This document shows, one piece after another, positions 1 through 7,939 of a stretch of 64,000 nt of DNA. How positions within the stretch are numbered: position 1 is the first letter of the stretch; every line of letters begins with the position of its first letter. Source of the stretch: Stenotrophomonas terrae (GTDB lineage: Bacteria; Pseudomonadota; Gammaproteobacteria; Xanthomonadales; Xanthomonadaceae); the NCBI RefSeq assembly GCF_001431465.1, contig NZ_LDJJ01000006.1, forward strand, positions 1-64,000. The letters run 5' to 3'. The notes under the pieces are model-generated. The model searched no databases. It was given only the letters and a program-made list of their open reading frames with translations, and had not been told where the DNA came from. The translations under genes were made by a program, and so were the position numbers.

Positions 1-7
1 CCCAGCC

Positions 8-32
8 CTCCCCTTGCCTGCGGCAAAGGGAG
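8..32. repeat. REP-like hairpin at the left edge
   Basis: An 11-base stem (CTCCCCTTGCC against GGCAAAGGGAG, one mismatch) closes a 3-base loop just after the stop codon of the DUF4097 gene, which runs leftward. It resembles the CTCTCCC..GGGAGAG palindrome found inside icmF. It could act as a terminator of the minus-strand operon or be a member of a dispersed intergenic repeat. No T tract follows. Confidence 0.45.
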
Positions 33-42
33 AGCGGATCCA

Positions 43-933
43 TCAGCGGTCCAGACTCACCCGCACACTGCCCGAATGCGACTGGATCGAAATATCGCCG
101 TCGCCGCCACCGATGCGTGCATCCAGATTCTTGCCCGGCCCGTAACGCGGGGTCTGCACCTGGCCGACGTCGGAACGGATGCTGCCACTGAAGCTGCTTA
201 CCTTCAGCTGCGCCGAGGTACTGGCAGGCAGGCTCAGCGACACCGAGCCGCTCACCGTTTCCAGGTTGACCCGGCCACCGGGCTGCAGCCCCGCACTGCG
301 CACGCCAAGGCTGCCGGACACCGACTCGGCGTTGAGCCGCTGCACGTTGGCCAGGTCCAAGGTGATGCCACCGGAGACGGTATTGGCCGACACTTCGCCA
401 CCGCTGCCACCCGCGGCATTGATCGAGCCGCTGACCGTGGTGGCATCCAGCCGCGAAGTACGCAGCTGCGAACGGATCTGGCCGCTGACCGTGGTCAGAT
501 CCGCCTCACCGGCGCGTCCGTTGGCAGTGAGGTTGCCGCTGACGGTGTTGACCTGCAGGCGTCGCAAGTCCACCTCGTTCACGTCCACCGCCGCACTGAC
601 GGTGCTGGTCTGCAACTGCGCGGCGCGCGGCACCCGTAACTCCAGCACCGCGCCGCGGCTGTTGCTGCGGTTCTGCGGATAGACCACTTTCAGCGCCACA
701 CGGTTGGCACTGCTTTCCACGTCCAGCCGCTGGCCATCACCCAGCGAGCCGGTCAGCTGCACTTCGTTGCGGTCCCAGCCGCGCACGGTGACATGGCCGG
801 CAATATTGCTCAACTCCACCCGGCCGCCGCTGGACAGCGGCAGGCTGCGGTTGACGGCGGTCTGCGCAAACGCGCTGGTCAGCGGCGCAAGCAACAGGGC
901 TGCTGCCAATAGACGCTGCAAGGAAACATTCAT
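43..933 (-). CDS. Secreted DUF4097-type beta-repeat protein
   Basis: The product has 296 residues and a signal peptide ending near TSAFAQ, so it is probably periplasmic or surface-exposed. After residue 100 it carries about nine spaced copies of a (T/S)-x-SG motif (TVSG, SVSG, SFSG, SHSG) roughly every 18-25 residues, the pattern of the DUF4097 (putative adhesin) family, thought to form a stacked beta fold. I chose the ATG at 933 because AAGGAG lies just upstream; a TTG five codons earlier is open but overlaps that ribosome site. It starts 11 bases after an anti-sigma-like gene and is the third gene of an ECF sigma operon, so it may be part of that regulon. No enzymatic residues are visible; its function is unknown. 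Confidence 0.8.
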   Translation of the reverse strand: MNVSLQRLLAAALLLAPLTSAFAQTAVNRSLPLSSGGRVELSNIAGHVTVRGWDRNEVQLTGSLGDGQRLDVESSANRVALKVVYPQNRSNSRGAVLELRVPRAAQLQTSTVSAAVDVNEVDLRRLQVNTVSGNLTANGRAGEADLTTVSGQIRSQLRTSRLDATTVSGSINAAGGSGGEVSANTVSGGITLDLANVQRLNAESVSGSLGVRSAGLQPGGRVNLETVSGSVSLSLPASTSAQLKVSSFSGSIRSDVGQVQTPRYGPGKNLDARIGGGDGDISIQSHSGSVRVSLDR

Positions 934-944
934 GAGGGGCTCCT

Positions 945-1499
945 TCAAGTCGAAATTCCGGTCGGGTTGACGCCCTTGCGGGTGAGTTCCAGCCGCAGCG
1001 CATAGGTACGCTGCAACTGTCCAAGTAGAAACGTGGCATCGGGGCTCTGTGCGATGGCGCTGCGGATGCTGCCGGCGCTTTCATCCAGCTCGCGCAATGC
1101 CGGTTGCAGCTCAGCTGGCAGCTTGTCCTGGGGAAGCGTCGCCATCGCCTGCCGGTATTGATAGGTGATGCTGTTGGCGTGCTGCTGCAGGGCCGATTCC
1201 GTCACCGCCACGGTCGCCGGTGGCTGCTGCGGCAGCAACATCATGCTGGCCATGCCAACCAGGGCCACCACGCCTGCTGCGGCGGCGTAGCGCGGCCAAT
1301 GCCGGCGCAGCGCGCGCCGCGCGGGTGCGCTGCTGACGGCGGCAACCGCTGCCACAGGCGGCGGCTGCAAGCGCGGCGTCTGCTCCATCTGTGCGGCAAT
1401 GCGCTGCCATACCGCCGCCGGCGGTACCCGTTCGGACGGCAGCCCGCGCAGGCGCTGGGCCAGCGCATCATCGTGATCGTTGTCGTGGTGGTTCATCAT
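945..1499 (-). CDS. Probable membrane anti-sigma factor
   Basis: The product has 184 residues. The His/Asp-rich N-terminus is followed by a cytoplasmic stretch with the sequence RLRGLPSERVPPAAVWQRI, one membrane segment at about residues 73-92, and a periplasmic C-terminal half predicted to be helical. This one-pass layout directly after an ECF sigma gene, with an ATGA start/stop overlap, is typical of anti-sigma factors. I see no HxxxCxxC zinc motif, so it is not a ZAS-type protein. The role is inferred from position and topology, not from a recognised domain. It is probably translationally coupled to the sigma gene and lies 11 bases upstream of the DUF4097 gene. Confidence 0.65.
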   Translation of the reverse strand: MMNHHDNDHDDALAQRLRGLPSERVPPAAVWQRIAAQMEQTPRLQPPPVAAVAAVSSAPARRALRRHWPRYAAAAGVVALVGMASMMLLPQQPPATVAVTESALQQHANSITYQYRQAMATLPQDKLPAELQPALRELDESAGSIRSAIAQSPDATFLLGQLQRTYALRLELTRKGVNPTGIST

Positions 1500-2074
1500 G
1501 CGTCTCCAAGCCGCGTGCGCAACAAGCTGCGCGCACGATGCAGCTGTGCCTTGGAACTGCCGACGGCCATCTGCAGTTCCACGGCGATTTCCTGGTGTTT
1601 CCAGCCTTCGATGTCGTGCAATACCAGCACCGCACGTGCACGCGGCGGCAGCGTCAACAGCGCCCGCTCCAGGTCCATGCCGGTGGCATGGCAGCGCGGG
1701 GTGTCGGCCATTTCGGCCAATACGTCCATCCCCGACTCACCGATATCCAGCGACTCGAACGTCGCCGCGCGCAGCTCCATCAGCGCCGTATTCACCGCCA
1801 GCCGGTGCAACCAGGTGGCCAGCGCGCTCTCGAAACGGAACTGCGGCAGCTTGCGCCAGGCCTGGATGAAGGTCTCCTGCAGCACATCCTCGGCGCGCGC
1901 GGCGTTGCCGCCACACAGACGCCACAACAAGGCATACAGGCGCGGTGAGTGTCGCCGGTAGATACGCTCGTAGGCGCGGGTGTCGCCTTCGGCGGCAGCA
2001 CGGGCCAGCGCGGCATCGTCGATGACGGGCGGTGAGGGAGCGGCAGCGGTCACAATGGTGTCGAGCATATCCAT
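1496..2074 (-). CDS. ECF-family RNA polymerase sigma factor
   Basis: The product has about 192 residues. Sigma region 2 is clear (YERIYRRHSPRLYALLWRL, then EDVLQETFIQAWRKL and the FESALATWLHRLAVN core-binding segment), followed by region 4 (LLTLPPRARAVLVLHDIEG, then a helix-turn-helix with EIAVELQMAVGSSKAQLHRAR). There is no region 1 or 3, as expected for group 4 sigma factors. It should direct polymerase to envelope or stress genes, including its own operon (sigma, anti-sigma, DUF4097). The start is uncertain: ATG at 2074 or 2068 (MDMLD); neither has a strong Shine-Dalgarno. A TTG at 2086 is also open. It differs from the RpoE paralogue at the right end of the window. Confidence 0.9.
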   Translation of the reverse strand: MDMLDTIVTAAAPSPPVIDDAALARAAAEGDTRAYERIYRRHSPRLYALLWRLCGGNAARAEDVLQETFIQAWRKLPQFRFESALATWLHRLAVNTALMELRAATFESLDIGESGMDVLAEMADTPRCHATGMDLERALLTLPPRARAVLVLHDIEGWKHQEIAVELQMAVGSSKAQLHRARSLLRTRLGDA

Positions 2075-2181
2075 TGGATGCGGCAAGCAGCAAAAAGGTT
2101 TAAAGCCGTTTCAATTCTTTTTGCCGAAGCAGCTGGCAGCCCGTCCGCGACTGGCAGCAAAGGCCGTGCTGGCCGACAATC

Positions 2182-2316
2182 GTGGTTTATCCGACCCCTG
2201 CTGCCGAATGTTGCGTACTGCTGCTCTGCGCGGCCCTGGCCTTGGCTGGGTGCGCCAGCACACCCGCCGCCACCGACGCAGCAACGGCTGCACCCGCCAT
2301 ACCGGCGCTGCATTGA
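2182..2316 (+). CDS. Possible lipoprotein micro-ORF or remnant
   Basis: A GTG-initiated frame of 44 residues contains VLLLCAALALAGC followed by a Thr/Ala/Pro-rich tail, which is a convincing lipobox-type signal (LALAG then Cys). The frame then stops 28 bases before the MscS-family gene. There is no good ribosome site at the GTG, and the residues before the hydrophobic run are not basic, so the true start may have been lost by a small indel (an ATG at 2209 is out of frame by one). It may be a tiny entericidin-like lipoprotein or a decayed one. Evidence is only the signal-like segment. Confidence 0.25.
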   Translation: MVYPTPAAECCVLLLCAALALAGCASTPAATDAATAAPAIPALH

Positions 2317-2344
2317 AGCGCTGACGTACTCGCAAGGAAACCGC

Positions 2345-2926
2345 ATGAAGCACTACCTCCCCATCTCGTTGCAGCAATGGATTGACCCCATCAATATCGG
2401 CCTGGGCATCCTGCTGATCCTGGTCGTAGCCTGGCTGCTGCGCCTGCTCACCCGGCGCCTGCTGGCACGGGTAGGCAAGCACTACACACTGCCGGCGCAG
2501 ATCGAGATGGCGATCCGCCGCCTGTCCAACTTCATCATCGGCGCGGTGGCGTTGGTTGCCATCCTGCAGAGACTGAACGTCCAGGCCAGCGTGCTGTGGA
2601 CCGCCTTCACCGGCTTTGCCGCGGTGGGTGCGGTGGCGTTTTTTGCGGCCTGGAGCGTGCTGTCCAACATCTTCTGCACCTTCCTGATCTTCACCACCCG
2701 CCCGTTCCGCCTGGGCGACCAGATCGAGCTGCTGGAAAACGGCGAGAAGCCTGGCCTGAAGGGCGTGGTCACCGACATCAACCTGATCTACACCACCCTG
2801 CACGAAGTCGGCGGGCCAAGCGAAGGCACGCTGATGCAGATACCCAACAGCCTGTTCTTCCAGCGTGGCCTGCGCCGCTGGCGTGGCAGCGACACCCTGC
2901 CCACCACCGTGCAGGGAGATGGCTGA
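2345..2926 (+). CDS. Short MscS-family mechanosensitive channel
   Basis: The product has 193 residues, against about 286 in E. coli MscS. There are three hydrophobic segments (about 17-38, 55-74 and 78-108). The last has the Gly/Ala-rich pore helix pattern (FAAVGAVAFFAAWSVLSN), followed by the family signature RPFRLGDQIEL and the beta-domain segment GVVTDINLIYTTL..IPNSLFF. The protein ends about 15 residues later, so the C-terminal alpha/beta vestibule of MscS is missing. I see no frameshift, so this is probably a natural short form. It would open on hypo-osmotic shock in the inner membrane. AAGGAA precedes the ATG. The ORF is open further upstream, but no family homology extends there. Confidence 0.85.
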   Translation: MKHYLPISLQQWIDPINIGLGILLILVVAWLLRLLTRRLLARVGKHYTLPAQIEMAIRRLSNFIIGAVALVAILQRLNVQASVLWTAFTGFAAVGAVAFFAAWSVLSNIFCTFLIFTTRPFRLGDQIELLENGEKPGLKGVVTDINLIYTTLHEVGGPSEGTLMQIPNSLFFQRGLRRWRGSDTLPTTVQGDG

Positions 2927-3198
2927 GCGTCACCAGGCCCGCTGCACAAAAGCCGCCGTCATCCCCACCGAGTTGGGGATGAAGGCCGCGACAGAACAAC
3001 GCATACAGCCGCAACATCGCCTCGCAATCAGCGCCTGCAGCGCATTGCGGGGCCGGACCGGGCCGCCAGCGGCATCACCCAGCTGAACAAAGCCGCCACG
3101 CCCCCGCCCCGATCCACAGTGTTCCGCTCCCGTCCACACAGTGCGTGCGAAAATTGCCGGCATTGAGCGACCGGCCCGGTCGCAAGCCCCCGCACGTA

Positions 3199-4458
3199 AT
3201 GTCCGCCTCTCCCAATACTTCATGCCCTGCCCCGCAGGCAGGCGACGCTTTTGCCGTTGCCGACGTCCAGCAACCCCGCTCCGACCGCCAACGCTGGCTC
3301 AGCGTGATCGCCCTGGCCCTGGCGGCCTTCGTCTTCAACACCAGTGAGTTCGTTCCGGTCGGCCTGCTCAGCGACATCGGCGCCGACTTCGGCAAACCGA
3401 TCGAATATGTCGGCCTGATGCTGACCATCTACGCCTGGGTGGTGGCACTGACCTCGCTGCCGTGCATGCTGCTGACCCGCAATTTCGACCGTCGCAAGCT
3501 GCTGCTCGGCGTGTTCGCGATGTTCATCCTCAGCCATGTGCTGTCGGCCGTGGCCTGGAGCTACCCGGTGCTGATGGCTAGCCGCGTCGGCATTGCCCTT
3601 GCCCATGCGGTGTTCTGGTCGATCACCGCCTCGCTGGCGGTGCGCGTGGCCCCGGAAGGCAAGCGGCCGCAGGCGCTGGGCCTGCTGGCCACCGGCACCT
3701 CGGTGGCAATGGTGCTGGGCATCCCGCTGGGCCGTATCGTCGGCGAGCTGCTCGGCTGGCGTATCACCTTCATGGCCATCGGCGGCGTTGCCCTGCTGGT
3801 GATGCTGGTGCTGGCCCGGCTGCTGCCCGCCCTGCCCAGCCAGAACAGCGGCTCGGCCAGCAGCATCCCGGTGCTGCTGCGGCGCCCGGCCTTGATGGCC
3901 TTGTACCTGCTGGTGATGGTGGTGGTGTCGGCGCAGTTCACCGGCTACAGCTACATCGAACCGTTCGTGCAGAAGATCGGCGGCTTCGATGCGCATGTGA
4001 CCACCCTGGTGCTGCTGTTGTTCGGCGGCATGGGCTTCCTTGGCAGCGTGCTTTTCTCTCGCTACGGCCTGCGCTGGCCGCGCGGCTTCCTGTTGAGCGC
4101 CATCGGCACCCTGGCCGCCAGCCTGTTGCTGCTGCGCACCGGTCTGCACAGTAATTGGCTGTTGTATGTGCTGGTCTCGGTATGGGGCGTAGCGATGATC
4201 AGCTTTGCGTTGTCGATGCAGTCCAAGGTATTGAATCTGGCCTCCGATGCCACCGACGTGGCGATGGCCCTGTTCTCCGGCATCTTCAACATCGGCATTG
4301 GCGCCGGCGCGCTAATCGGCAGCCAGGTCAGCCTGCAGCTGGGCATGCAGCATATCGGCCTGGTTGGCGGCCTGATCGCTACCGCAGGCTGGCTGTGGTG
4401 TCTGTACGCGATGCTGCGCTGGAGCGGCAGTTTCCGCCGTGGCGGCGTAAACCACTGA
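3199..4458 (+). CDS. sotB: SotB-type sugar efflux MFS transporter
   Basis: The product has 419 residues with 12 predicted membrane segments. The first helix carries the SotB/YdeA hallmark ([19 protein letters not shown]), followed by the MFS motif region at [12 protein letters not shown]. The family exports sugars and related compounds (arabinose, IPTG) using the proton gradient. The start is set at ATG 3199, which leaves an ordinary cytoplasmic tail; a GTG at 3145 is also open. Neither has a strong ribosome site. It stands alone, with about 270 bases of gene-free sequence before it and a GNAT gene after it. Substrate assignment is by family only. Confidence 0.88.
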   Translation: MSASPNTSCPAPQAGDAFAVADVQQPRSDRQRWLSVIALALAAFVFNTSEFVPVGLLSDIGADFGKPIEYVGLMLTIYAWVVALTSLPCMLLTRNFDRRKLLLGVFAMFILSHVLSAVAWSYPVLMASRVGIALAHAVFWSITASLAVRVAPEGKRPQALGLLATGTSVAMVLGIPLGRIVGELLGWRITFMAIGGVALLVMLVLARLLPALPSQNSGSASSIPVLLRRPALMALYLLVMVVVSAQFTGYSYIEPFVQKIGGFDAHVTTLVLLLFGGMGFLGSVLFSRYGLRWPRGFLLSAIGTLAASLLLLRTGLHSNWLLYVLVSVWGVAMISFALSMQSKVLNLASDATDVAMALFSGIFNIGIGAGALIGSQVSLQLGMQHIGLVGGLIATAGWLWCLYAMLRWSGSFRRGGVNH

Positions 4459-4549
4459 GCTGCGGCGGCGCACACGTTTACAGTGCGCCCGCTGCAGGTA
4501 TGCTTCCGCCCACGCCCCTGCTTCCGGGGGTGCTGGCTGGGGGGAGCAA

Positions 4550-5068
4550 GTGGATCAGGACATCACTGTGCGCGACGCAGGCGCCGCCGACGCCGCCGCG
4601 CTGAGCGCGCTGGTCACGCCGCTGGCCCGGCACCTGCTGGATGCCGATAGCGGCGCCAGCGCGCACGCCTTCCTCGCTTCGTTGACCCCGGCCAGCTTTG
4701 CCGAGCGCCTGGGCAACAAGGAATTCGCCCACTACGTGGTAGACGATGCCGGCGCACTCGCCGGCATGATCGCGATGCGTGGTGACAGCCATATCCATCA
4801 TCTGTTTGTCAGCCGCAGCAGCCGGCGCCGTGGTATTGCGCGCTTGCTGTGGGAGCACGCCCTGCGCGTGCATGGGCGCCGCGAGTACACGGTCAACTCG
4901 TCCGAAGTCGCGGTGCCGGTGTATGAGCGTTTCGGCTTCATCAGCAAGGCCGCGCCGCAGACAGTGAAGGGCGTGCGCTTCGTGCTGATGGAACGGCCGC
5001 GGCTGGTGCAGCGTGTCGTGCACAAGCAGTACTTGAATGATGTGCTGCCGCTGCCGGGGAAAAGCTGA
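4550..5068 (+). CDS. GNAT-family N-acetyltransferase
   Basis: The product has 172 residues. The acetyl-CoA-binding motif A is visible as HHLFVSRSSRRRGIARLLW (the R-x-x-G-x-A pattern), followed by the beta-5/alpha-4 region EVAVPVYERFGF common in GNATs. The start is GTG at 4550, supported by GGGGGAG about 6 bases upstream. The substrate is unknown; family members acetylate small amines, amino acids or protein N-termini. It follows sotB on the same strand after about 90 bases, and the next gene runs the opposite way. Confidence 0.85.
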   Translation: MDQDITVRDAGAADAAALSALVTPLARHLLDADSGASAHAFLASLTPASFAERLGNKEFAHYVVDDAGALAGMIAMRGDSHIHHLFVSRSSRRRGIARLLWEHALRVHGRREYTVNSSEVAVPVYERFGFISKAAPQTVKGVRFVLMERPRLVQRVVHKQYLNDVLPLPGKS

Positions 5069-5153
5069 GGCTTTCAGTTTTTGCCCGCACATGCTCATTG
5101 GCAGCTGCGCGGAAATGGCGATCGGGAGGCAACGAACACGGTCACAGCGTCCG

Positions 5154-5417
5154 TCAGCGCAGCTGGCTGTCCTTGCTGCCGCGCCGGTTGTAGCCGGCAA
5201 ATGCCTCGTCTTCGTCCTGCGCCTGCTGGCAGGCAACGCACAGCCTCACGCCCGGCACGGCCTTGCGCCGCGCCTCGGGAATGGGCGCATCACATTCTTC
5301 GCAGTGTTCCAGCCCCGGGCCGCTGGGCATGCGGCTGCGCGCACGCTTGATCGCGTCCTCGACGGTGGCATCAATCTGATCCTGAACGGCGGTATCGCCC
5401 GCCCAACCGGTGGCCAT
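5154..5417 (-). CDS. DksA/TraR-type zinc finger protein (YbiI-like)
   Basis: The product has 87 residues. A four-cysteine zinc finger is evident: CEEC at about residues 40-43 and CVAC at about 62-65, the DksA/TraR C4 pattern. The protein is much shorter than DksA (about 150), lacks the long coiled coil, and resembles YbiI. Such proteins may bind the RNA polymerase secondary channel, but the function of YbiI itself is not established. GGAGACAGGTC precedes the ATG. The gene lies about 100 bases beyond the DUF2058 gene on the same strand. Confidence 0.85.
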   Translation of the reverse strand: MATGWAGDTAVQDQIDATVEDAIKRARSRMPSGPGLEHCEECDAPIPEARRKAVPGVRLCVACQQAQDEDEAFAGYNRRGSKDSQLR

Positions 5418-5526
5418 GACCTGTCTCCACGTACAGCAACAGGTTCAAGCTGCCGCCTGCGCGGCCACAATTCAAGGCCTGCGTGCGCACCGTTCAGCTA
5501 TCTACGGCGCGCCACAGGCCGGCCCC

Positions 5527-6081
5527 TCACCACATCAGGTCGTCGGGCACCTGGAACTGCGCGTAATAGGCATCGTCCTCGGCATTGCCGGTGGTAGCCG
5601 GCGTGTCCGCGCTCTGGCCGTGGTCGAGCACGATCAGGCTGGCATCACGCTCACGCACCTTTTCGGCGGCAACACGCGGCAGCAGCGCAAAGCTGTCGCC
5701 ATCACGTGCGATCACCAGTGCGCCATTGGCCAGCTGGGTGCGCAGCGCCTCGGTGACCAGAATCGTGCGGATCAGCGTGCCGTCGTTGAAACGGTATTCC
5801 AGCTCGCCGGCGCGCGGCAGCTTGCGGTCGCCGATGATCTGCCGGGCCTGCGCGCGCAGCTCATCGGCACGGCGCTGGGCATTGCGCTCGGCAGCCAGCA
5901 GGCGGTCCTTCTCGGCCTTTTCGGCACGCGCACGCTCAGCCTCGCGTTGGCTGTCGGTCGCCGTCGCCGGGCCTTTGCCATGGCGGGCCTTGACCTGCTC
6001 ACGCGCCACCTGCGAGACCTGTGATTTCTTCACCAGACCAGCCTTGAGCAGCTGTTCCTGCAGCGGATTACCCTTTGCCAT
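5527..6081 (-). CDS. DUF2058 (YaiL-type) nucleoprotein
   Basis: The product has 184 residues. The N-terminus (NPLQEQLLKAGLVKKSQ) and the charged helical stretch at about 45-85 (Glu/Arg/Ala-rich) followed by the beta-rich part (YRFNDGTLIRTILV) are typical of the DUF2058 family, annotated as nucleoprotein or polysome-associated protein YaiL. The role is unclear in the family; nucleic-acid association is likely from its basic coiled N-terminal half. It lies head to head with the YgjP-like peptidase gene, with 82 bases between the two start codons. Confidence 0.8.
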   Translation of the reverse strand: MAKGNPLQEQLLKAGLVKKSQVSQVAREQVKARHGKGPATATDSQREAERARAEKAEKDRLLAAERNAQRRADELRAQARQIIGDRKLPRAGELEYRFNDGTLIRTILVTEALRTQLANGALVIARDGDSFALLPRVAAEKVRERDASLIVLDHGQSADTPATTGNAEDDAYYAQFQVPDDLMW

Positions 6082-6163
6082 CGTCGTTGTTCATGGTTTT
6101 GTTGCCGAGGCTGCCATGATAGCGGCCTGTCCCGTTCTGCCCAAATCCCCAGCCCAAATTCCG

Positions 6164-6661
6164 ATGCTTCCGCTGAAATACCTGAATGGCTATCCCGAAC
6201 ACCTGCAACAGCGCGCCCGCGAGCTGCTGGACGCGGGCAAGTTGGGCGAAGCCGTGCGCAAGCGCTATGCCGAGCCGCATGCGGTGCGCAACGACCGCCA
6301 GCTCTACGACTACGTACAGGCCATCAAGGAGCGCCACCTGCGCCAGTCGGTGCCGCTGGGCAAGGTGCTGTATGACGGCAAGCTGCAGGTGGTCAAGCAC
6401 GCGCTGGGCACGCATACCGCCATTTCCCGCAACCATGGCGGCAAGCTCAAGCACAGCCGCGAGATCCGCATCGCCAGCGTGTTCCGCGAGGCCCCGGCCG
6501 GCTTCCTGCGGATGATCGTGGTGCACGAGCTGGCACACATCAAGGAGGCCGACCACAACAAGGCCTTCTACCAGTTGTGCCTGCATATGGAGCCGGATTA
6601 CCACCAGCTGGAGTTCGATCTGCGCCTGTACCTGACCGCTTTGGAACATGAACCCGGCTGA
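6164..6661 (+). CDS. YgjP-like zinc metallopeptidase (DUF45/M48)
   Basis: The product has 165 residues. The zinc-binding motif HELAHIKEADH is present (HExxH with a third His five residues on), followed by KAFYQLCLHMEPDY, as in YgjP-like metal-dependent hydrolases. These small cytoplasmic proteins are predicted gluzincin-type peptidases of unknown substrate. The frame stays open to 5585, but that part is antisense to the DUF2058 gene; the ATG at 6164 (MLPLKYLNGYP) gives the expected N-terminus and an ATG at 6116 is an alternative. It is followed after 66 bases by the S4 pseudouridine synthase gene. Confidence 0.82.
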   Translation: MLPLKYLNGYPEHLQQRARELLDAGKLGEAVRKRYAEPHAVRNDRQLYDYVQAIKERHLRQSVPLGKVLYDGKLQVVKHALGTHTAISRNHGGKLKHSREIRIASVFREAPAGFLRMIVVHELAHIKEADHNKAFYQLCLHMEPDYHQLEFDLRLYLTALEHEPG

Positions 6662-6727
6662 GCCGCCCATCGCCCCGGCCCCGCCACGGCGCTACACTCC
6701 CCGCCCTTCGTAGAACCCAGTGACGCC

Positions 6728-7438
6728 ATGACCACCCCGATCCGTCTCGACAAGCGCGTTGCCGCGCAGCTGCAGTGCTCGCGCTCGCAGGCCCAGCAGT
6801 ACATCGAAGGCGGCTGGATCAGCGTCAACGGCGTGGTGGTGGAAACCCCGCAGACCATGGTGACCGAGGAAGTCATCACCTTGGGCAGTGAGGGCAGCAC
6901 CGAAGCCGCCGAAGCGGCCACCTTCCTGATCAACAAGCCGGCCGGCTGCAGTGGCGACCAGCTGGTCGCCCTGCTGAGCGACGACAACCGCTTTGCCGAC
7001 GACGCTTCCGGCATCCGTCCACTGAGCCGTCATTTCCAGCGTCTGGACTATCTGATGCCACTGGACGATGCCGCCAGCGGCCTGGTCGTGCTGACCCAGG
7101 ACTGGCGCGTGCGCCGCCACCTGCTCGAATCCGGTTCCAGCCTGGAGCAGGAGTACGTGGTCGAAGTCAGCGGTGAGCCCAGCCCCTGGGCCATGCCCAA
7201 GCTCACCCACGGCCTGATCTATGAAGGTCGCGGCCTGCCGCAGGCCAAGATCAGTTGGCAGAGCGAGCAACGCCTGCGCTTCGCGATCAAGGATGTACGT
7301 CTGGGGCAGCTGCAGAACATGTGCAACCAGGTCGGCCTGAAGGCCGAGCAGATCCGCCGCCTGCGCATCGGTCGTATCGGCCTGAGCAAGATGCCTGAAG
7401 GCCAGTGGCGTTACCTGGCAGCCAATCAGAAGTTCTAG
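6728..7438 (+). CDS. S4-domain RluF/RsuA-type pseudouridine synthase with atypical motif
   Basis: The product has 236 residues. Residues 5-50 form an S4 RNA-binding domain (RLDKRVAAQLQCSRSQAQQYIEGGWISVNG). The synthase domain starts with FLINKPAG. The segment equivalent to the catalytic GRLD-x-x-(T/S)-x-GL motif reads MPLDDAASGLVVLT, so the Arg before LD is Pro and the usual Thr/Ser is Ala; the catalytic Asp position is kept. A further RLD occurs six residues earlier. Family members make pseudouridine at 23S rRNA positions such as 2604 or 2605. Whether this one is active is open. The C-terminal LRIGRIGLSKMPEGQWRYL is family-typical. It is followed by repeats, not by another gene. Confidence 0.8.
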   Translation: MTTPIRLDKRVAAQLQCSRSQAQQYIEGGWISVNGVVVETPQTMVTEEVITLGSEGSTEAAEAATFLINKPAGCSGDQLVALLSDDNRFADDASGIRPLSRHFQRLDYLMPLDDAASGLVVLTQDWRVRRHLLESGSSLEQEYVVEVSGEPSPWAMPKLTHGLIYEGRGLPQAKISWQSEQRLRFAIKDVRLGQLQNMCNQVGLKAEQIRRLRIGRIGLSKMPEGQWRYLAANQKF

Positions 7439-7490
7439 GCCAAGGCCCCTCCATCCCCACAGGAGCCGTGACTTTGTGGGAACCGCCGTT

Positions 7491-7624
7491 TTGTAGGAGC
7501 GGCGTAAGCCGCGAAGCTGGCCATCGCTCCGGTCACGAAACAAAACGCCATCACACAATCTGCAGTCGCGGGCGATCAGCGCCCAGACAATGCACCGGCT
7601 TCGCGGCTGACGCCGCTCCTACAA
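7491..7624. repeat. Inverted pair of GTAGGAGCGGCG repeats
   Basis: A 26-base unit at 7491-7516 (TTGTAGGAGCGGCGTAAGCC..) recurs inverted at 7599-7624 with one mismatch; the 82 bases between contain no gene. Each unit also holds its own small palindrome (GCGGCG..CGCCGC type). This has the form of a REP doublet (BIME-like) as seen in Xanthomonadaceae and Pseudomonas intergenic regions. It sits between the convergent ends of the pseudouridine synthase and azlD genes, so it may also attenuate read-through. Confidence 0.75.
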
Positions 7625-7636
7625 CCCCAGCTGCGC

Positions 7637-7939
7637 TCACAGCAGGCGTATAGCCGCCGCTGCCGCCGCACCCACAATCACCACCAGCAGAAACGGCAGC
7701 CGCAACATCAACGCAACCGCCGCCGCCAGCAAGGCGCCGATGCGCGCGTCGAAAGCCAGCCCCTGCCCGGCCGAAACGGTATTCATCGCCGTCAACGAGG
7801 CCAGCAGGCCTATCGTCAGGCAGCCGGCCACACGGTTCATGCGCGGTGACTGCAGCCAGCGTACCGGCACAAGGTAACCGGCAAACTTGATCGCCCATGC
7901 GGCGATACAGCCCAGCACGATCCACGCCCACAGCGTCAT
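7637..7939 (-). CDS. azlD: AzlD-type branched-chain amino acid exporter subunit
   Basis: The product has 100 residues, nearly all hydrophobic, with about four membrane segments (1-22, 40-57, 64-78, 80-100); size and pattern match AzlD. With AzlC it forms an inner-membrane exporter of branched-chain amino acids or analogues. Its ATG overlaps the azlC stop codon by four bases (ATGA), indicating translational coupling. The gene ends just before the inverted REP pair. Confidence 0.85.
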   Translation of the reverse strand: MTLWAWIVLGCIAAWAIKFAGYLVPVRWLQSPRMNRVAGCLTIGLLASLTAMNTVSAGQGLAFDARIGALLAAAVALMLRLPFLLVVIVGAAAAAAIRLL

